From Roseateles toxinivorans (GTDB lineage: Bacteria > Pseudomonadota > Gammaproteobacteria > Burkholderiales > Burkholderiaceae_C): a DNA stretch of 63,665 bases. The stretch spans positions 1-63,665 of the forward strand of contig CAMDHE010000011.1 of NCBI GenBank assembly GCA_945898095.1. Reading direction: 5' to 3'. The translations under genes and the position numbers were made by a program. Shown here one piece after another: positions 8,901-16,257 of the stretch. The notes beneath the pieces were generated by a model, which was not told where the DNA came from, did not search any database, and saw only the letters and a program-made list of their open reading frames with translations. Every line of letters begins with the position of its first letter. The stretch's first letter is position 1.

Positions 8901-9278
8901 GCGCAGTACACGGCGACCAGCATGATCGGCATGATCGCGCTGGCCGGCATCATCGTTCGCAACTCGATCCTGCTGGTCGACTTCATCAACCTGCAGGTCC
9001 GCTCGGGCATGGCCTTCGAGCAGGCCATCGTGCGCTCGGCCATCACGCGGGCGCAACCGATCATCCTGACCGGTCTGGCCGCCATGATGGGCGCATTTTT
9101 CATCCTCGATGACCCGATTTTCAACGGCCTGGCGATCTCGCTGATCTTCGGCATCTTCGTCTCCACCCTGCTCACGCTGGTGGTGATTCCGCTGCTCTAT
9201 TACGTCGCCTACCGGAACAATCTGCAAGCGCTGACCGGCGCTGCCGCAACCCTTTCCACTCCCGCAACTTCCAACTGA
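5994..9278 (+). CDS. RND efflux pump inner-membrane permease (AcrB/HAE-like)
   Basis: 1094 residues, slightly longer than AcrB. It has the expected twelve helices in two halves, helix 4 with GILVDDAIVVVENIHRH carrying the paired Asp of the proton relay, and large periplasmic loops. The end of the second half reads LAGIIVRNSILLVDFINLQ, the symmetrical motif. It would expel hydrophobic or amphiphilic compounds from the periplasm using the proton gradient. It is cotranscribed with its adaptor and followed after 9 bp by the DUF2892 gene. Its sequence is not of the heavy-metal CusA type, unlike the pump at 24561. Confidence 0.95.
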   Translation: MSNQKNLGVSGRIARYFQSAQITPLLALMALLLGIFAVLVTPREEEPQINVTMANVLIPFPGASSVDVEQMVAGPAEQVLGQISGVEHVMSMSRPGLAVLTVQFKVGVPRTEALVRLYDTVNSNADWLPQQLGVLAPIIKPKGIDDVPIVSLTLFSKQPDTGSFDLERIAHSMEAELKRVPGTREVTSIGGPGRGVMVEIDPARLSSAGLTVPDLRQALQSANLGLPLGDLLAGNRAIALEAGPFLRDARDVELLIVGVHAAKPVFLRDVADVRDGALTAARYVWHGIGGDSPEAQRGEYPAVTIAITKKAGENAIDVANAVMARVQNLRNTVIPSGVEVSETRNYGASANDKAKKLIQKLLFATASVVALVFIALGKREAAIVGTAVILTLTVTLFASWAWGFTLNRVSLFALIFSIGILVDDAIVVVENIHRHQLLFPGKSLAAIIPGAVDEVGSPTILATFTVIAALLPMAFVTGLMGPYMSPIPINASMGMLLSLAIAFVVTPWLARLWMKAIPLPAEGTPHADPEAPHGLSAKLAPLFERIFTPLLDAGSGKRNRRLLGLGIAGLIAISLLLPAAGLVLLKMLPFDNKSEFQVVVDMPAGTPLEQTAAVMHELGAYLATVPEVTHYQAYAGTASPINFNGLVRQYYLRADSNQGDIQVNLIDKHLRHEQSHAIVTRLRPELQKIAKRSGANVKLVEVPPGPPVLSPIVAEIYGPEAAGRLEIAKAVRSLFERSAGLVDIDDSSIAAAPRKLLLVDRRKAALLGVPQHLIVSTLRAGQAGEAVSYLHDQSKYPAATILQLPAIAQGNLDLLLSLTVRSADGHLVPIRELVTVTDSLREQPIHHKDLLPVNYVFADMAGKVDSPLYGVFGLRSELQKIVTPGGGALQEFFISQPADALRDYAVKWDGEWQITYETFRDMGLAYAVGLVLIYLLVVAQFGSYLTPLIIMAPIPLTIIGVMPGHALLGAQYTATSMIGMIALAGIIVRNSILLVDFINLQVRSGMAFEQAIVRSAITRAQPIILTGLAAMMGAFFILDDPIFNGLAISLIFGIFVSTLLTLVVIPLLYYVAYRNNLQALTGAAATLSTPATSN

Positions 9279-9287
9279 AGGAACGAT

Positions 9288-9497
9288 ATGACATCCTGGC
9301 AAATGACAAGACTGGTCGCAGGCAGCTTCATCCTGCTCTCTTTGGCGCTGGCCATTCCCGGCAGCCCGATATTCGTCAGCCAATGGTGGCTCGCCTTCAC
9401 CGCCTTTGTCGGCGCCAATCTGTTGCAGAGCGCGCTGACAAAATGGTGCTTGATGGAACTCATCATGCGCAAGCTCGGCTTCAAAACCGAGAACTGA
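9288..9497 (+). CDS. DUF2892 (YgaP transmembrane domain) protein
   Basis: 69 residues with two hydrophobic helices separated by a short turn (PGSPIFVSQ), then a conserved-looking region GANLLQSALTKWCLMELIMRKLG. This matches the small membrane domain found at the C-terminus of the rhodanese YgaP and as stand-alone proteins near sulfur-handling genes. A clear GAAGGAA site lies before the ATG. Its role here is unknown; the context with thioredoxin and OsmC hints at thiol or sulfane-sulfur handling. Confidence 0.85.
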   Translation: MTSWQMTRLVAGSFILLSLALAIPGSPIFVSQWWLAFTAFVGANLLQSALTKWCLMELIMRKLGFKTEN

Positions 9498-9520
9498 ACC
9501 CAGGCCCAAAGGAGTTCAAC

Positions 9521-9952
9521 ATGCATCTCATCTGCCCGAAATGCGGCGCAAAGAATCGCGTGCCACAGGAAAAGCTCGGTGACGCGCCGGTCTGCGGGCG
9601 CTGCAGCACCGCGCTGATGGAGGCCTCGCCGGTCGCCTTGAGCGATGCCGCCCTGCCCGGCTTTCTGGCCGGCACCGAATTGCCGGTGGTGGTCGATTTC
9701 TGGGCCGCCTGGTGCGGCCCTTGCAAGTCGATGGCACCGAACTTTGCGGCTGCAGCCAAACAGTTGCCGACCACTCGCTTCGTCAAGGTCGACACCGATG
9801 CCGCGCCGCTATCCAGCACCAAGTATGCGATCCGCAGCATCCCGACGCTGATCCTGTTCGAAGGCGGCAAGGAGAGCGCAAGGCTTTCCGGTGCGGTTTC
9901 GGCGACCGAGCTGACGCGCTGGATTCAAACCCACTCGAAAGGCCACGCATGA
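9521..9952 (+). CDS. trxC: Thioredoxin 2 (TrxC)
   Basis: 143 residues. The N-terminal zinc ribbon has CPKC (residues 5-8) and CGRC, the hallmark of TrxC over TrxA, followed by a thioredoxin fold with the active site WAAWCGPCKS and the cis-Pro region RSIPTLILFEGG. It reduces protein disulfides in the cytoplasm and is known in E. coli as an oxidative-stress thioredoxin. AAAGGAG precedes the ATG at 9521; longer frames upstream are shadows of the DUF2892 gene. Its stop overlaps the OsmC start by 4 bases. Confidence 0.95.
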   Translation: MHLICPKCGAKNRVPQEKLGDAPVCGRCSTALMEASPVALSDAALPGFLAGTELPVVVDFWAAWCGPCKSMAPNFAAAAKQLPTTRFVKVDTDAAPLSSTKYAIRSIPTLILFEGGKESARLSGAVSATELTRWIQTHSKGHA

Positions 9953-10404
9953 ACAACATCACCGTCTTGTTGAAGCAGCAGCAGGACTACCGTTTCGAGA
10001 TCGACTTCGGCACCGCGATACCGCGAATCACCACCGATGAACCGGCCCCACTAGGCAGCGGCCTCGGTCCTTCGCCGGTGCAATTGCTCTGCGCCGCAGT
10101 CGGCAACTGTCTCAGCGATTCGCTGTTGTTCGCGCTGCGAAAGTTCAAGCAAGCCCCCGATCCATTGAGCTGCCAGATCGTCGCCGAAGTCGGCCGCAAT
10201 GCCGAAGGACGGATGCGGGTACTGGCGATCCAGGCCACGCTGCAACTCGGTGTACCCGCTGCCGGACTCGAGCACCTCGATCGAGTGCTGAGCAGCTTCG
10301 AGAGCTATTGCACCGTCACCCAGAGCGTCGGCCAGGGCATCGCGATCAGCTTGCAGGTACTGGACCTGGACGGTTCGGTATTGAAAGCCGCTTCACCCCT
10401 TTGA
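9949..10404 (+). CDS. OsmC family protein
   Basis: 151 residues of the OsmC/Ohr fold. The two redox cysteines are in place: CAAVGNCLSDSLL (the second Cys is the peroxidatic position) and ESYCTVTQSV near the C-terminus. OsmC/Ohr proteins reduce organic hydroperoxides or related electrophiles with thiol cofactors. The gene is translationally coupled to trxC (ATGA), so the thioredoxin may be its reductant. It ends the RND operon; no clear terminator hairpin follows, only repeats. Confidence 0.9.
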   Translation: MNNITVLLKQQQDYRFEIDFGTAIPRITTDEPAPLGSGLGPSPVQLLCAAVGNCLSDSLLFALRKFKQAPDPLSCQIVAEVGRNAEGRMRVLAIQATLQLGVPAAGLEHLDRVLSSFESYCTVTQSVGQGIAISLQVLDLDGSVLKAASPL

Positions 10405-10430
10405 TGTGTTTTGATTGGGCAGATGAATCG

Positions 10431-10553
10431 GCCAGATGGTTCATGCCAGTGGCCGAGCAACTTCGCTCATGTCCCCCGGCCCGGGCCATACCCGGCCCTC
10501 CTCCTTTACTTCGCTACGCCGCTCAGCCACTGCCCTGAACGGCGAGACCTGCG
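10431..10553 (+). repeat. Dispersed intergenic repeat, copy 1 (right module)
   Basis: About 123 bp from GATGGTTCATGCCAGTGG to GGCGAGACCTGCG is nearly identical to 50307-50428, differing at only a few positions. The family appears to have a left and a right module; this copy has only the right one. It lies just after the OsmC stop. Confidence 0.85.
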
Positions 10554-10584
10554 CATTTTGGTGAGAATTCAAACCTCACGAAGC

Positions 10585-10745
10585 GGCCGACTGGGCGCAA
10601 TGCGCAGCGAAGTAAAGGAGGAGGCGTCGGCTTGCCGGCGCCGGAGGACTGAGACCGGACATAGACAGTCCTGAGGACTGCCTATGCCTGTCGAAGGATC
10701 GGGCCGCTGGCCCGAGCATGAGCGAAGTATTGCGCCCAGTCGGCC
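10585..10745. repeat. Inverted-repeat-bounded element with nested hairpins
   Basis: GGCCGACTGGGCGCAAT (10585-10601) is repeated perfectly in inverse as 10729-10745. Inside are a hairpin at 10661-10685 (ATAG.CAGTCC-TGA-GGACTG.CTAT) and another at ~10700-10714 (CGGGCC-GCT-GGCCCG). A further 18-nt segment, 10606-10623, is the exact reverse complement of 10498-10515 in the dispersed repeat. This could be a small non-autonomous mobile element or a structured RNA. Confidence 0.7.
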
Positions 10746-10754
10746 AGACCACGA

Positions 10755-10830
10755 CTCGACCTGTTCGATACCAACCTGTCGTCGCTTTTCCAGGCAAATT
10801 CGAATCTGCCAGCTGGTTCATGTCAGTGGC
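10755..10830 (+). repeat. Dispersed intergenic repeat, copy 2 (left module)
   Basis: CTCGACCTGTTCGATACC through TGTCAGTGGC matches 50253-50329 with a handful of differences. This copy has only the left module and stops where copy 1 would continue. Confidence 0.8.
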
Positions 10831-10844
10831 TGCGCATTTCTGGC

Positions 10845-12683
10845 TCAGGATTTGAAATCGTCGAAAGAGACCCTCTCGTCGGCCACGCCGCGCTGTTTCA
10901 GCATTGCTCGCGTTGCAGCGAGCATCGCTGGCGGGCCGCAGATGTAAAAGTCACAAGCCAGGAAATCGAGGCCCTCGCGCAGCCAGGCTTGCTGGGCTCG
11001 TTCATGAACCAAACCGGTCGAGATCCCCGAGGCAAGTTCCGGCGGCGCGGCAGGTCCCGACAGCACCAGATGCCAAGTGAAATTGGCGTACTGCAGTGCA
11101 AATGCCTTCATTTCAGCGACATAAGGCGCATCTCGAAGGCTCTGTGCGCCGTACCAGAACTGGATCCGCTCCGCTGCGCCGGTTTCAAGCAAAGACCGGA
11201 TCATCGCGCGCAGGGGCGCCATGCCAGCGCCGCCGCCGATGAATACCTTCTGCCTGCCGCCCGACTGAACAGCAAAGTCGCCGAAAGGGCCGGTAAATTC
11301 CAGCGCATCACCGGGCTTCAATCCATACAGATAGGACGAACCGATGCCCGGTGGATGGTTGACGAGAGCTTGGCGGCCATGAGCGATTCGCACCAGCAGC
11401 GTCAGGCAACCATCCGCCTGATTGACCGGGCATGCCAATGAATAGGCGCGTCGCAAGGGCTGGGTATTGGACCAACTCGCCGGCAACGCCAACGCTGCCC
11501 AGTCGCTGGCCTGATCGGCAGGAAACTCGATTTGATGGCGTTCCATCGAATAAGGCGGAATGTGCAATTGCAAATAGGCGCCTGGCCGGAATTGGGCCGC
11601 CGCAGGCAACTCGGGTCTGAGCGTGATTTCTCGCAAAAACGGTGATAGCGCTCGCACAGCCTCAACCCTGGCCTTGCAAACAGTCCGCTGTCCAACCCCT
11701 TCTGGCAGCTCGATCGCCAGACCTTGCTTGATCGTCAGGTTACAGGCCAGGCGCCAACCGCTGCCGATCTTGCGCTCGGACAAATGCTCCCTGTCGGCTG
11801 CGGTGGCCGCCGGAGCTTGACCCAGGACACGCACCATGCACAGGCCACAGCTTTGCCCGCCACCGCAGTTGGAAGGCAGCTGCATCCCCTGCCCTGCCAA
11901 GGTCTGATAAACGATCTTGCCCGGCACCGCTTTCAGCGTTTGCAGTTTCTCGCCAGCAGGCGAAAAAAGGCTTAGCTCGCAGCGACCGGACCGGCCCAAA
12001 CCAGTCCAGTTGATCTGTCTGAGTCGTCCTATCAACAGGCCCAGGCCACTGAGCGCCAGACCGAGCCCACCGACTGCCATGCTGAGCAGCAAATAATTAT
12101 TGAAGTCGGTGCGGCCTGAATAGTCCATGATGTGGAGCATCCAGAAAAAATCATAGAACCGCCAGCTTCGATTGCGATGCCAGAGCAATTCACCCTGCTG
12201 CGACAGATAGACGCTTGTGTCCTCCCGATCGGAGAAAGCCACCCGCCAGACCCGCCCGGCATGGGCACGGGTCTCAAGCGAGGGCTCGAGCAATTCGGCT
12301 TGGCCGGGATGGCCAGGCCCGGTGTAGGTAGCAAGCGCCAGTTTTTGCACCAATTCCGCCGACAAGACGATGCCAGCCCCGCTGCTGGCATCGACCAAAC
12401 GGGGGCCCTGCGGGCCGGCCACGCGATAGACCGGCTGGTCGAGCAGCCAGCCACTTGAAATGCTTTGAACCGGCGCCGTCGCTTTGGCCAGCAGGCTGTC
12501 GACCGACAAGGCGTTCGCGGGCCAAGGTCTTGGGCTCGTTGACGTCACCCGGAATTCTTCCCCACGAACTTTTTTGACGTCGAGCAAGCTCATGACCAGG
12601 CCACTGCAGGTCCAGACCAGCAGTTGCAGGCCGACCAACAGGCCGACGACCTGATGGAGCTTGCGCAGCCAGCGCGGCATCAT
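10845..12683 (-). CDS. PepSY membrane domain fused to NqrF-like NADH reductase
   Basis: 612 residues in one chain. Residues 1-220 form a PepSY-type membrane module: helix at ~10-32, an extracytoplasmic PepSY region, then FFWMLHIMDYSGRTDFNN and a helix at ~195-220. Residues ~235-330 are a plant-type [2Fe-2S] ferredoxin with C273, C279, C282 and C314. Residues ~335-470 bind FAD (RRAYSLACP, GIGSSYLYGLKPGD) and the rest binds NAD(P)H (FIGGGAGMAPLRAM). The reductase part resembles subunit F of the sodium-pumping NADH:quinone reductase. The predicted job is to carry electrons from cytoplasmic NADH into or across the membrane, possibly to a ferric or extracellular acceptor. The upstream PepSY gene overlaps its start (ATGATGA). 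Confidence 0.9.
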   Translation of the reverse strand: MMPRWLRKLHQVVGLLVGLQLLVWTCSGLVMSLLDVKKVRGEEFRVTSTSPRPWPANALSVDSLLAKATAPVQSISSGWLLDQPVYRVAGPQGPRLVDASSGAGIVLSAELVQKLALATYTGPGHPGQAELLEPSLETRAHAGRVWRVAFSDREDTSVYLSQQGELLWHRNRSWRFYDFFWMLHIMDYSGRTDFNNYLLLSMAVGGLGLALSGLGLLIGRLRQINWTGLGRSGRCELSLFSPAGEKLQTLKAVPGKIVYQTLAGQGMQLPSNCGGGQSCGLCMVRVLGQAPAATAADREHLSERKIGSGWRLACNLTIKQGLAIELPEGVGQRTVCKARVEAVRALSPFLREITLRPELPAAAQFRPGAYLQLHIPPYSMERHQIEFPADQASDWAALALPASWSNTQPLRRAYSLACPVNQADGCLTLLVRIAHGRQALVNHPPGIGSSYLYGLKPGDALEFTGPFGDFAVQSGGRQKVFIGGGAGMAPLRAMIRSLLETGAAERIQFWYGAQSLRDAPYVAEMKAFALQYANFTWHLVLSGPAAPPELASGISTGLVHERAQQAWLREGLDFLACDFYICGPPAMLAATRAMLKQRGVADERVSFDDFKS

Positions 12684-13375
12684 GAACCCGCCTTGCCGCG
12701 CAAGCTATAGACCAGCAACCCCGCACCACTGAGCGAAAACAGCAGCGCCAGCGAGGCAGAGATGCGCAACAACAGGTTGTTGGCATCGATACGCTGGTCA
12801 TAGTCCATGATGTGCAGCATCCACAGGACATCGAACCAGCGCCAAAGTTCATGGCGGCGCGCCACCAATTCCCCACTGGCTGGCGAGAAATATAGGATGC
12901 TGTCGGCAGCATCATCAAAATGCACGGCCCATAAGGGCAACGCTTGCCTGGCAACTTCCTTGGGTGCCTGGGTGATCCAGGTCACGGTGGTAATCGGCGC
13001 TGTTCCACGATAAATGCTGCGAGCTAGCGCGCTGATGGTGGCTGACGGCAGCGGGCTCAGCAAGGCGCCGCTGCCAGCGTCGATCAGCAAGGTCTGTTCG
13101 CCCTCGCGAATCTCGAACACATCCTGTCCCAGCAGGCTCTTGAGTCGCCACGACCGCAGGTTCGGGTGCTGCTTCAGCAACTGCGTCAACTCCAGATGCG
13201 GCCGGTCGCTCTGGACTTGCTGCGGGGTCGTTTGAACAAGGTGGTCGCCGTGGATCAGGCTCAAAGACACGGCACTCATATAGACGCCGCTGAACATCCA
13301 CAGCAAGGCCTGCACGCCAATCACCATGGCCAGCCATTTGTGGACACGCCGGACCCGGAAGGCCAGCTGGCTCAA
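12680..13375 (-). CDS. PepSY domain membrane protein
   Basis: 231 residues, a paralogue of the N-terminal third of the following protein: first helix VHKWLAMVIGVQALLWMFSG, an extracytoplasmic PepSY-type region, the shared VLWMLHIMDYDQRIDANN segment and a final helix. It lacks any reductase domain. The stop overlaps the start of the fused reductase gene by four bases, so the two are made together and may form a heteromeric membrane complex. PepSY-TM proteins are often found in iron uptake and periplasmic electron transfer loci. No signal points to a specific acceptor. Confidence 0.85.
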   Translation of the reverse strand: MSQLAFRVRRVHKWLAMVIGVQALLWMFSGVYMSAVSLSLIHGDHLVQTTPQQVQSDRPHLELTQLLKQHPNLRSWRLKSLLGQDVFEIREGEQTLLIDAGSGALLSPLPSATISALARSIYRGTAPITTVTWITQAPKEVARQALPLWAVHFDDAADSILYFSPASGELVARRHELWRWFDVLWMLHIMDYDQRIDANNLLLRISASLALLFSLSGAGLLVYSLRGKAGS

Positions 13376-13415
13376 AGCCCGTCTACCTCGGCTTCAACAT
13401 GGATCGGTCGGGCGC

Positions 13416-14630
13416 TCAACTGGCGCCAGCCAAGGCAAGCTCAGCCACAGCCGCAAACCAACGAATGCCCAGGGGCAGGACCGCGTCATTGAAGTCATAG
13501 CCGGGGTGATGCAAGGGGCGACTATGGCTTGCGCCAGGCTCCGCTGGTCCTTGGCCAAGCCACAAATAGGCACCGGGCCGGGCCTGCAGCATGAACGAAA
13601 AATCTTCCGAAGTAAAAGCCGGCCGCGGCGCCACCGTGGCTTTCAGACCTGCGGCAGCCGCCGCGAAAAGCGCGTGCGCGGCTTCAGCTTCGCTGTTGAT
13701 CGTGGCCGGGTAGTAGCGGATATAGCTCACCTCGATCTCGGTGGCGGTGGCGAGCGCGACGCCCTGCGCCGTTGCCCGCAACGCAGCCTCGATCAAATCC
13801 TGCGTGGCCAGATCAAAGCTCCTGACAGTGCCGGTGATCATCACTTCGGCGGGCAGCACGTTATGCGACTGGCCGCCCTCGATCCGGGTCACCGAGAGTA
13901 CGGCCGATTCACCCGGGTCGATACGCCGCGCCACGATGGTATTGAGCAGCAGCACCAACTGACTGGCAGCAAGGATTGCGTCCGGGCTGTGCTGGGGTTG
14001 TGCGGCATGGCCGCCGCGTCCGCGAACGACGATGTCAAAGCGGTCCGCCGCGGCCATGATCGGGCCAGGCCTTGTCTGGGCATGCCCGATCGGCAGATCA
14101 GGCCAGTTGTGCAGGGCGTACACCGCATCGCAGGGGAAGCGCTCGAACAGGCCGTCGGCGACCATCGCTCGGGCCCCGCCACGGCCCTCTTCGGCGGGCT
14201 GGAATACAAAGTAGATCGTGCCGGAAAAGCGCCGCGTGCGTGCGAGATGGCGCGCGGCACCGAGCAGCATGCTGGTATGGCCGTCATGGCCGCAGCCATG
14301 GTGCACCCCCGGGTTCAGGCTGGCATAAGCCAGGCCGCTTTGCTCCTGCATCGGCAATGCGTCCATATCGGCACGCAGTGCCACGCTGCCACTGCCGCTG
14401 CCATGGCGCAGCACACCAACCACACCAGTGCCGCCGATCCCTGCGTGCACCTCAAGTCCCAGCTGCCGCAATGCCTGCGCGACCAACTCCGCTGTGCGAT
14501 GTTCGGCGAAAGCAAGTTCAGGATGGGCATGCAGATCGTGCCTGAGCGCAATCAGATCCGGCAACAAATCATCGATTTCAGAGAACATGGCATCAACCGG
14601 TTGCAGCGCCGTAGCCAAGTCATCTGGCAT
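13416..14630 (-). CDS. M20 family amidohydrolase (hippurate hydrolase/IAA-amino acid hydrolase type)
   Basis: 404 residues if started at the ATG at 14628-14630, which overlaps the AraC-type gene stop (TGATG). Metal-binding signatures of the M20D group are clear: LRADMDALPMQE (~residue 80), GVHHGCGHDGHTSMLLGAA, and FQPAEEGRGGARAM. C-terminal GYDFNDAVLPLG fits the family end. It would remove acyl groups from N-acyl amino acids such as hippurate in the cytoplasm. An ATG six bases upstream (14636) and a frame up to 14681 are alternatives. The adjacent AraC-type gene is its likely regulator. Confidence 0.9.
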   Translation of the reverse strand: MPDDLATALQPVDAMFSEIDDLLPDLIALRHDLHAHPELAFAEHRTAELVAQALRQLGLEVHAGIGGTGVVGVLRHGSGSGSVALRADMDALPMQEQSGLAYASLNPGVHHGCGHDGHTSMLLGAARHLARTRRFSGTIYFVFQPAEEGRGGARAMVADGLFERFPCDAVYALHNWPDLPIGHAQTRPGPIMAAADRFDIVVRGRGGHAAQPQHSPDAILAASQLVLLLNTIVARRIDPGESAVLSVTRIEGGQSHNVLPAEVMITGTVRSFDLATQDLIEAALRATAQGVALATATEIEVSYIRYYPATINSEAEAAHALFAAAAAGLKATVAPRPAFTSEDFSFMLQARPGAYLWLGQGPAEPGASHSRPLHHPGYDFNDAVLPLGIRWFAAVAELALAGAS

Positions 14631-15031
14631 CAGCATGGAAGGCGGGATTTCAACTGAAACTCTCCGGGGGTCATACCGCACAGTTGCTTGAAGCGCCGCG
14701 ACAAATGGCTTTGATCATAGAAGCCGGCCTCGCTGGCAGCTCTGGCCGCAGGCATGCCTTCAAGCAACAGCGCCTGTGCATGGCGCACACGCAGCAGACT
14801 GATGTAGCGGCCGGGTGAGACACCCACTCTCTCGCGGAACACCGTGGCGAAGCGCCAGATGCTCAAACCGGTCAATGCCGCAAGATCCTCCAGAGACAAG
14901 GGCTCGGCGAAATGGGCCACGATATGGGCGAGCACGGGTTCGATTGAAGCCCGCTTGGTCCGCCGGCCCTCAAGCGCCGGCAAGTCGATCCCCGTTTTGA
15001 TGAATTTACTCTCTTGCATAAGCTCCAGCAT
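14630..15031 (-). CDS. AraC-family DNA-binding protein, N-terminally short
   Basis: 133 residues containing only the double helix-turn-helix domain: PLSLEDLAALTGLSIWRFATVFRE and the second HTH with AASEAGFYDQSHLSRRFKQLCGMTPGEF. Full-length AraC regulators have ~280-300 residues with a sensor domain first. The same frame stays open and protein-like upstream of the first ATG up to about 15174 (reading YPFELHHVC and so on), where a TAG stop lies, and no ATG or GTG is available there. The gene therefore seems to have lost most of its sensor domain and could be a decayed regulator or a stand-alone DNA-binding form. It is coupled to the amidohydrolase gene. Confidence 0.75.
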   Translation of the reverse strand: MLELMQESKFIKTGIDLPALEGRRTKRASIEPVLAHIVAHFAEPLSLEDLAALTGLSIWRFATVFRERVGVSPGRYISLLRVRHAQALLLEGMPAARAASEAGFYDQSHLSRRFKQLCGMTPGEFQLKSRLPC

Positions 15032-15235
15032 AGAAGTGCCGGGCTCGGCATCAAGCTCAAATTTGTGGGGCCGATCGGTAGCGAATTGCGTTCTGACCTG
15101 CCTGCCGCGCAGAACATGCTGCGCGCAGACGTGGTGCAGTTCAAACGGGTAGCAGGCAGCAACTCCGTCCTATCAAAGGCGCTTGCAGTTGTTTAGTCTT
15201 CGGCGCTCTGTACTCTTCCACTACCTGGGAAATCG

Positions 15236-15586
15236 ATGTCCATCACCATCCTGCGCCAATCCGCCCAACTCGCCGACCTGCAAGCCCAGGAGCCGGTCGC
15301 CATTCCGCTGACTCAGCCCCCGAGCAAGACCTGGGGTCGTGCTGTTGAAGTCGCTGGCGCCGGCAACAACCGCTGCGGCATCTGGGAATGCAGTCCGGGC
15401 CGCTTCGAGCGCCAATTGGCGAGCGCTGAAACGATGCATATCCTCACTGGCTCAGGCAGCTTCACGCCCACCGATGGCGAGCGGATGGAATTCAAGGCGG
15501 GCGACACCTTGTTCTTCCCGGCCAACACCACCGGCGTCTGGGAACTCACCGAGACCTTGCGCAAGATGTATGTCGTGATGGTGTAA
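15236..15586 (+). CDS. Cupin domain protein (EutQ/DUF861-like)
   Basis: 116 residues, one cupin barrel: GIWECSPGRFERQLASAETMHILTG, then GDTLFFPANTTGVWELTETLRKMYVVM. The final Trp-x-x-x-E-T-x-R-K-x-Y/V pattern is that of small cupins found beside amino acid and polyamine catabolic genes. Metal ligands are only partly kept. It is the only plus-strand gene of the module and converges with the second cupin at 15763. Function unknown; it may bind or isomerise a small nitrogen compound. Confidence 0.85.
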   Translation: MSITILRQSAQLADLQAQEPVAIPLTQPPSKTWGRAVEVAGAGNNRCGIWECSPGRFERQLASAETMHILTGSGSFTPTDGERMEFKAGDTLFFPANTTGVWELTETLRKMYVVMV

Positions 15587-15762
15587 AGAACGCAAGGCCG
15601 CTCTGAACACGCCCGTTCCGCTGCGTTACTGGCTCTGACTGTCGGTCAGCTTTACGGTCATCCAGATGCCGGTATGGGCGCAACCTGGTCAATAGCGGGA
15701 CCCCAGGCCAGCATTGCTTGGGCCGCTCCCTGAAAGGCAGCGCAACGGCCAGCCGTCAGGGG

Positions 15763-16116
15763 TCAGGCGGCGACCCAGACCTTGCGCACGGTTTCCAAGG
15801 TGCGCCAGGTGCCGGTGTAGCCGGGCTTCATGATGAAGCAGTCACCGGCCCTGTAGGTGATCGGTGCGTGGCCATCCTCAGTGATCACGGCCACGCCGGA
15901 CAGGATCAGGCAGAACTCCCAGGTCTCGCCCTTGATGGACAGATTGACGCCGGGCGTGGACTCGAACACGCCCGCGCGCACCTTGCCGTCCTTGGCGCTG
16001 TCGATGTCCCAGTTGCGGCAGACGATGTCGCCTTCGATGACGCGCTCGGCCGGCGGCCGGTATTCGCGCGGTTCACCGAGTTGGTCGAAGTTGAAGGTAA
16101 CGAGCAGATTTGACAT
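15763..16116 (-). CDS. Cupin domain protein (EutQ/DUF861-like)
   Basis: 117 residues starting MSNLLVTFNF; a TTG-started extension of six codons is less likely. The barrel reads VCRNWDIDSAKDGKVRAGVFESTPG, EFCLILSGVAVITEDG and the family ending GYTGTWRTLETVRKVWVA. It lies 141 bp downstream of the aldehyde dehydrogenase on the same strand. A decayed, internally deleted copy of the same gene lies at 20931-21041, which shows that this kind of module exists or existed twice here. No enzymatic role can be assigned. Confidence 0.87.
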   Translation of the reverse strand: MSNLLVTFNFDQLGEPREYRPPAERVIEGDIVCRNWDIDSAKDGKVRAGVFESTPGVNLSIKGETWEFCLILSGVAVITEDGHAPITYRAGDCFIMKPGYTGTWRTLETVRKVWVAA

Positions 16117-16257
16117 GGGAGCGGCCTCGGGCAAGGGGAATCACAGGATACCCACATGCTATGGGGCTGCGCGCTGCAACAGGTGCCAAAGCCGGAGCCG
16201 GCAACGGCGCGAAATGCGCGATTGACGGCCCGCCGCAGCGCAATCTGCCGCCGCGAA

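Larger units (their letters stand above)
10405..10844. other. Gene-free, repeat-rich spacer
   Basis: No credible gene is seen in this 440-bp stretch. It contains two copies of a dispersed repeat (10431-10553 and 10755-10830), a perfect 17-bp inverted repeat bounding 10585-10745, and several nested hairpins. These are listed separately. Confidence 0.8.

Noticed and set aside
10308-10674. Short plus-strand ORFs across the repeat region
   Set aside because: They lie in palindromic repeat DNA and a similar frame recurs at 50219-50413 only because the repeat does.
13326-14657. 443-codon plus-strand frame opposite the M20 amidohydrolase
   Set aside because: The minus strand has all M20 metal-binding motifs; the plus frame has none of any family.
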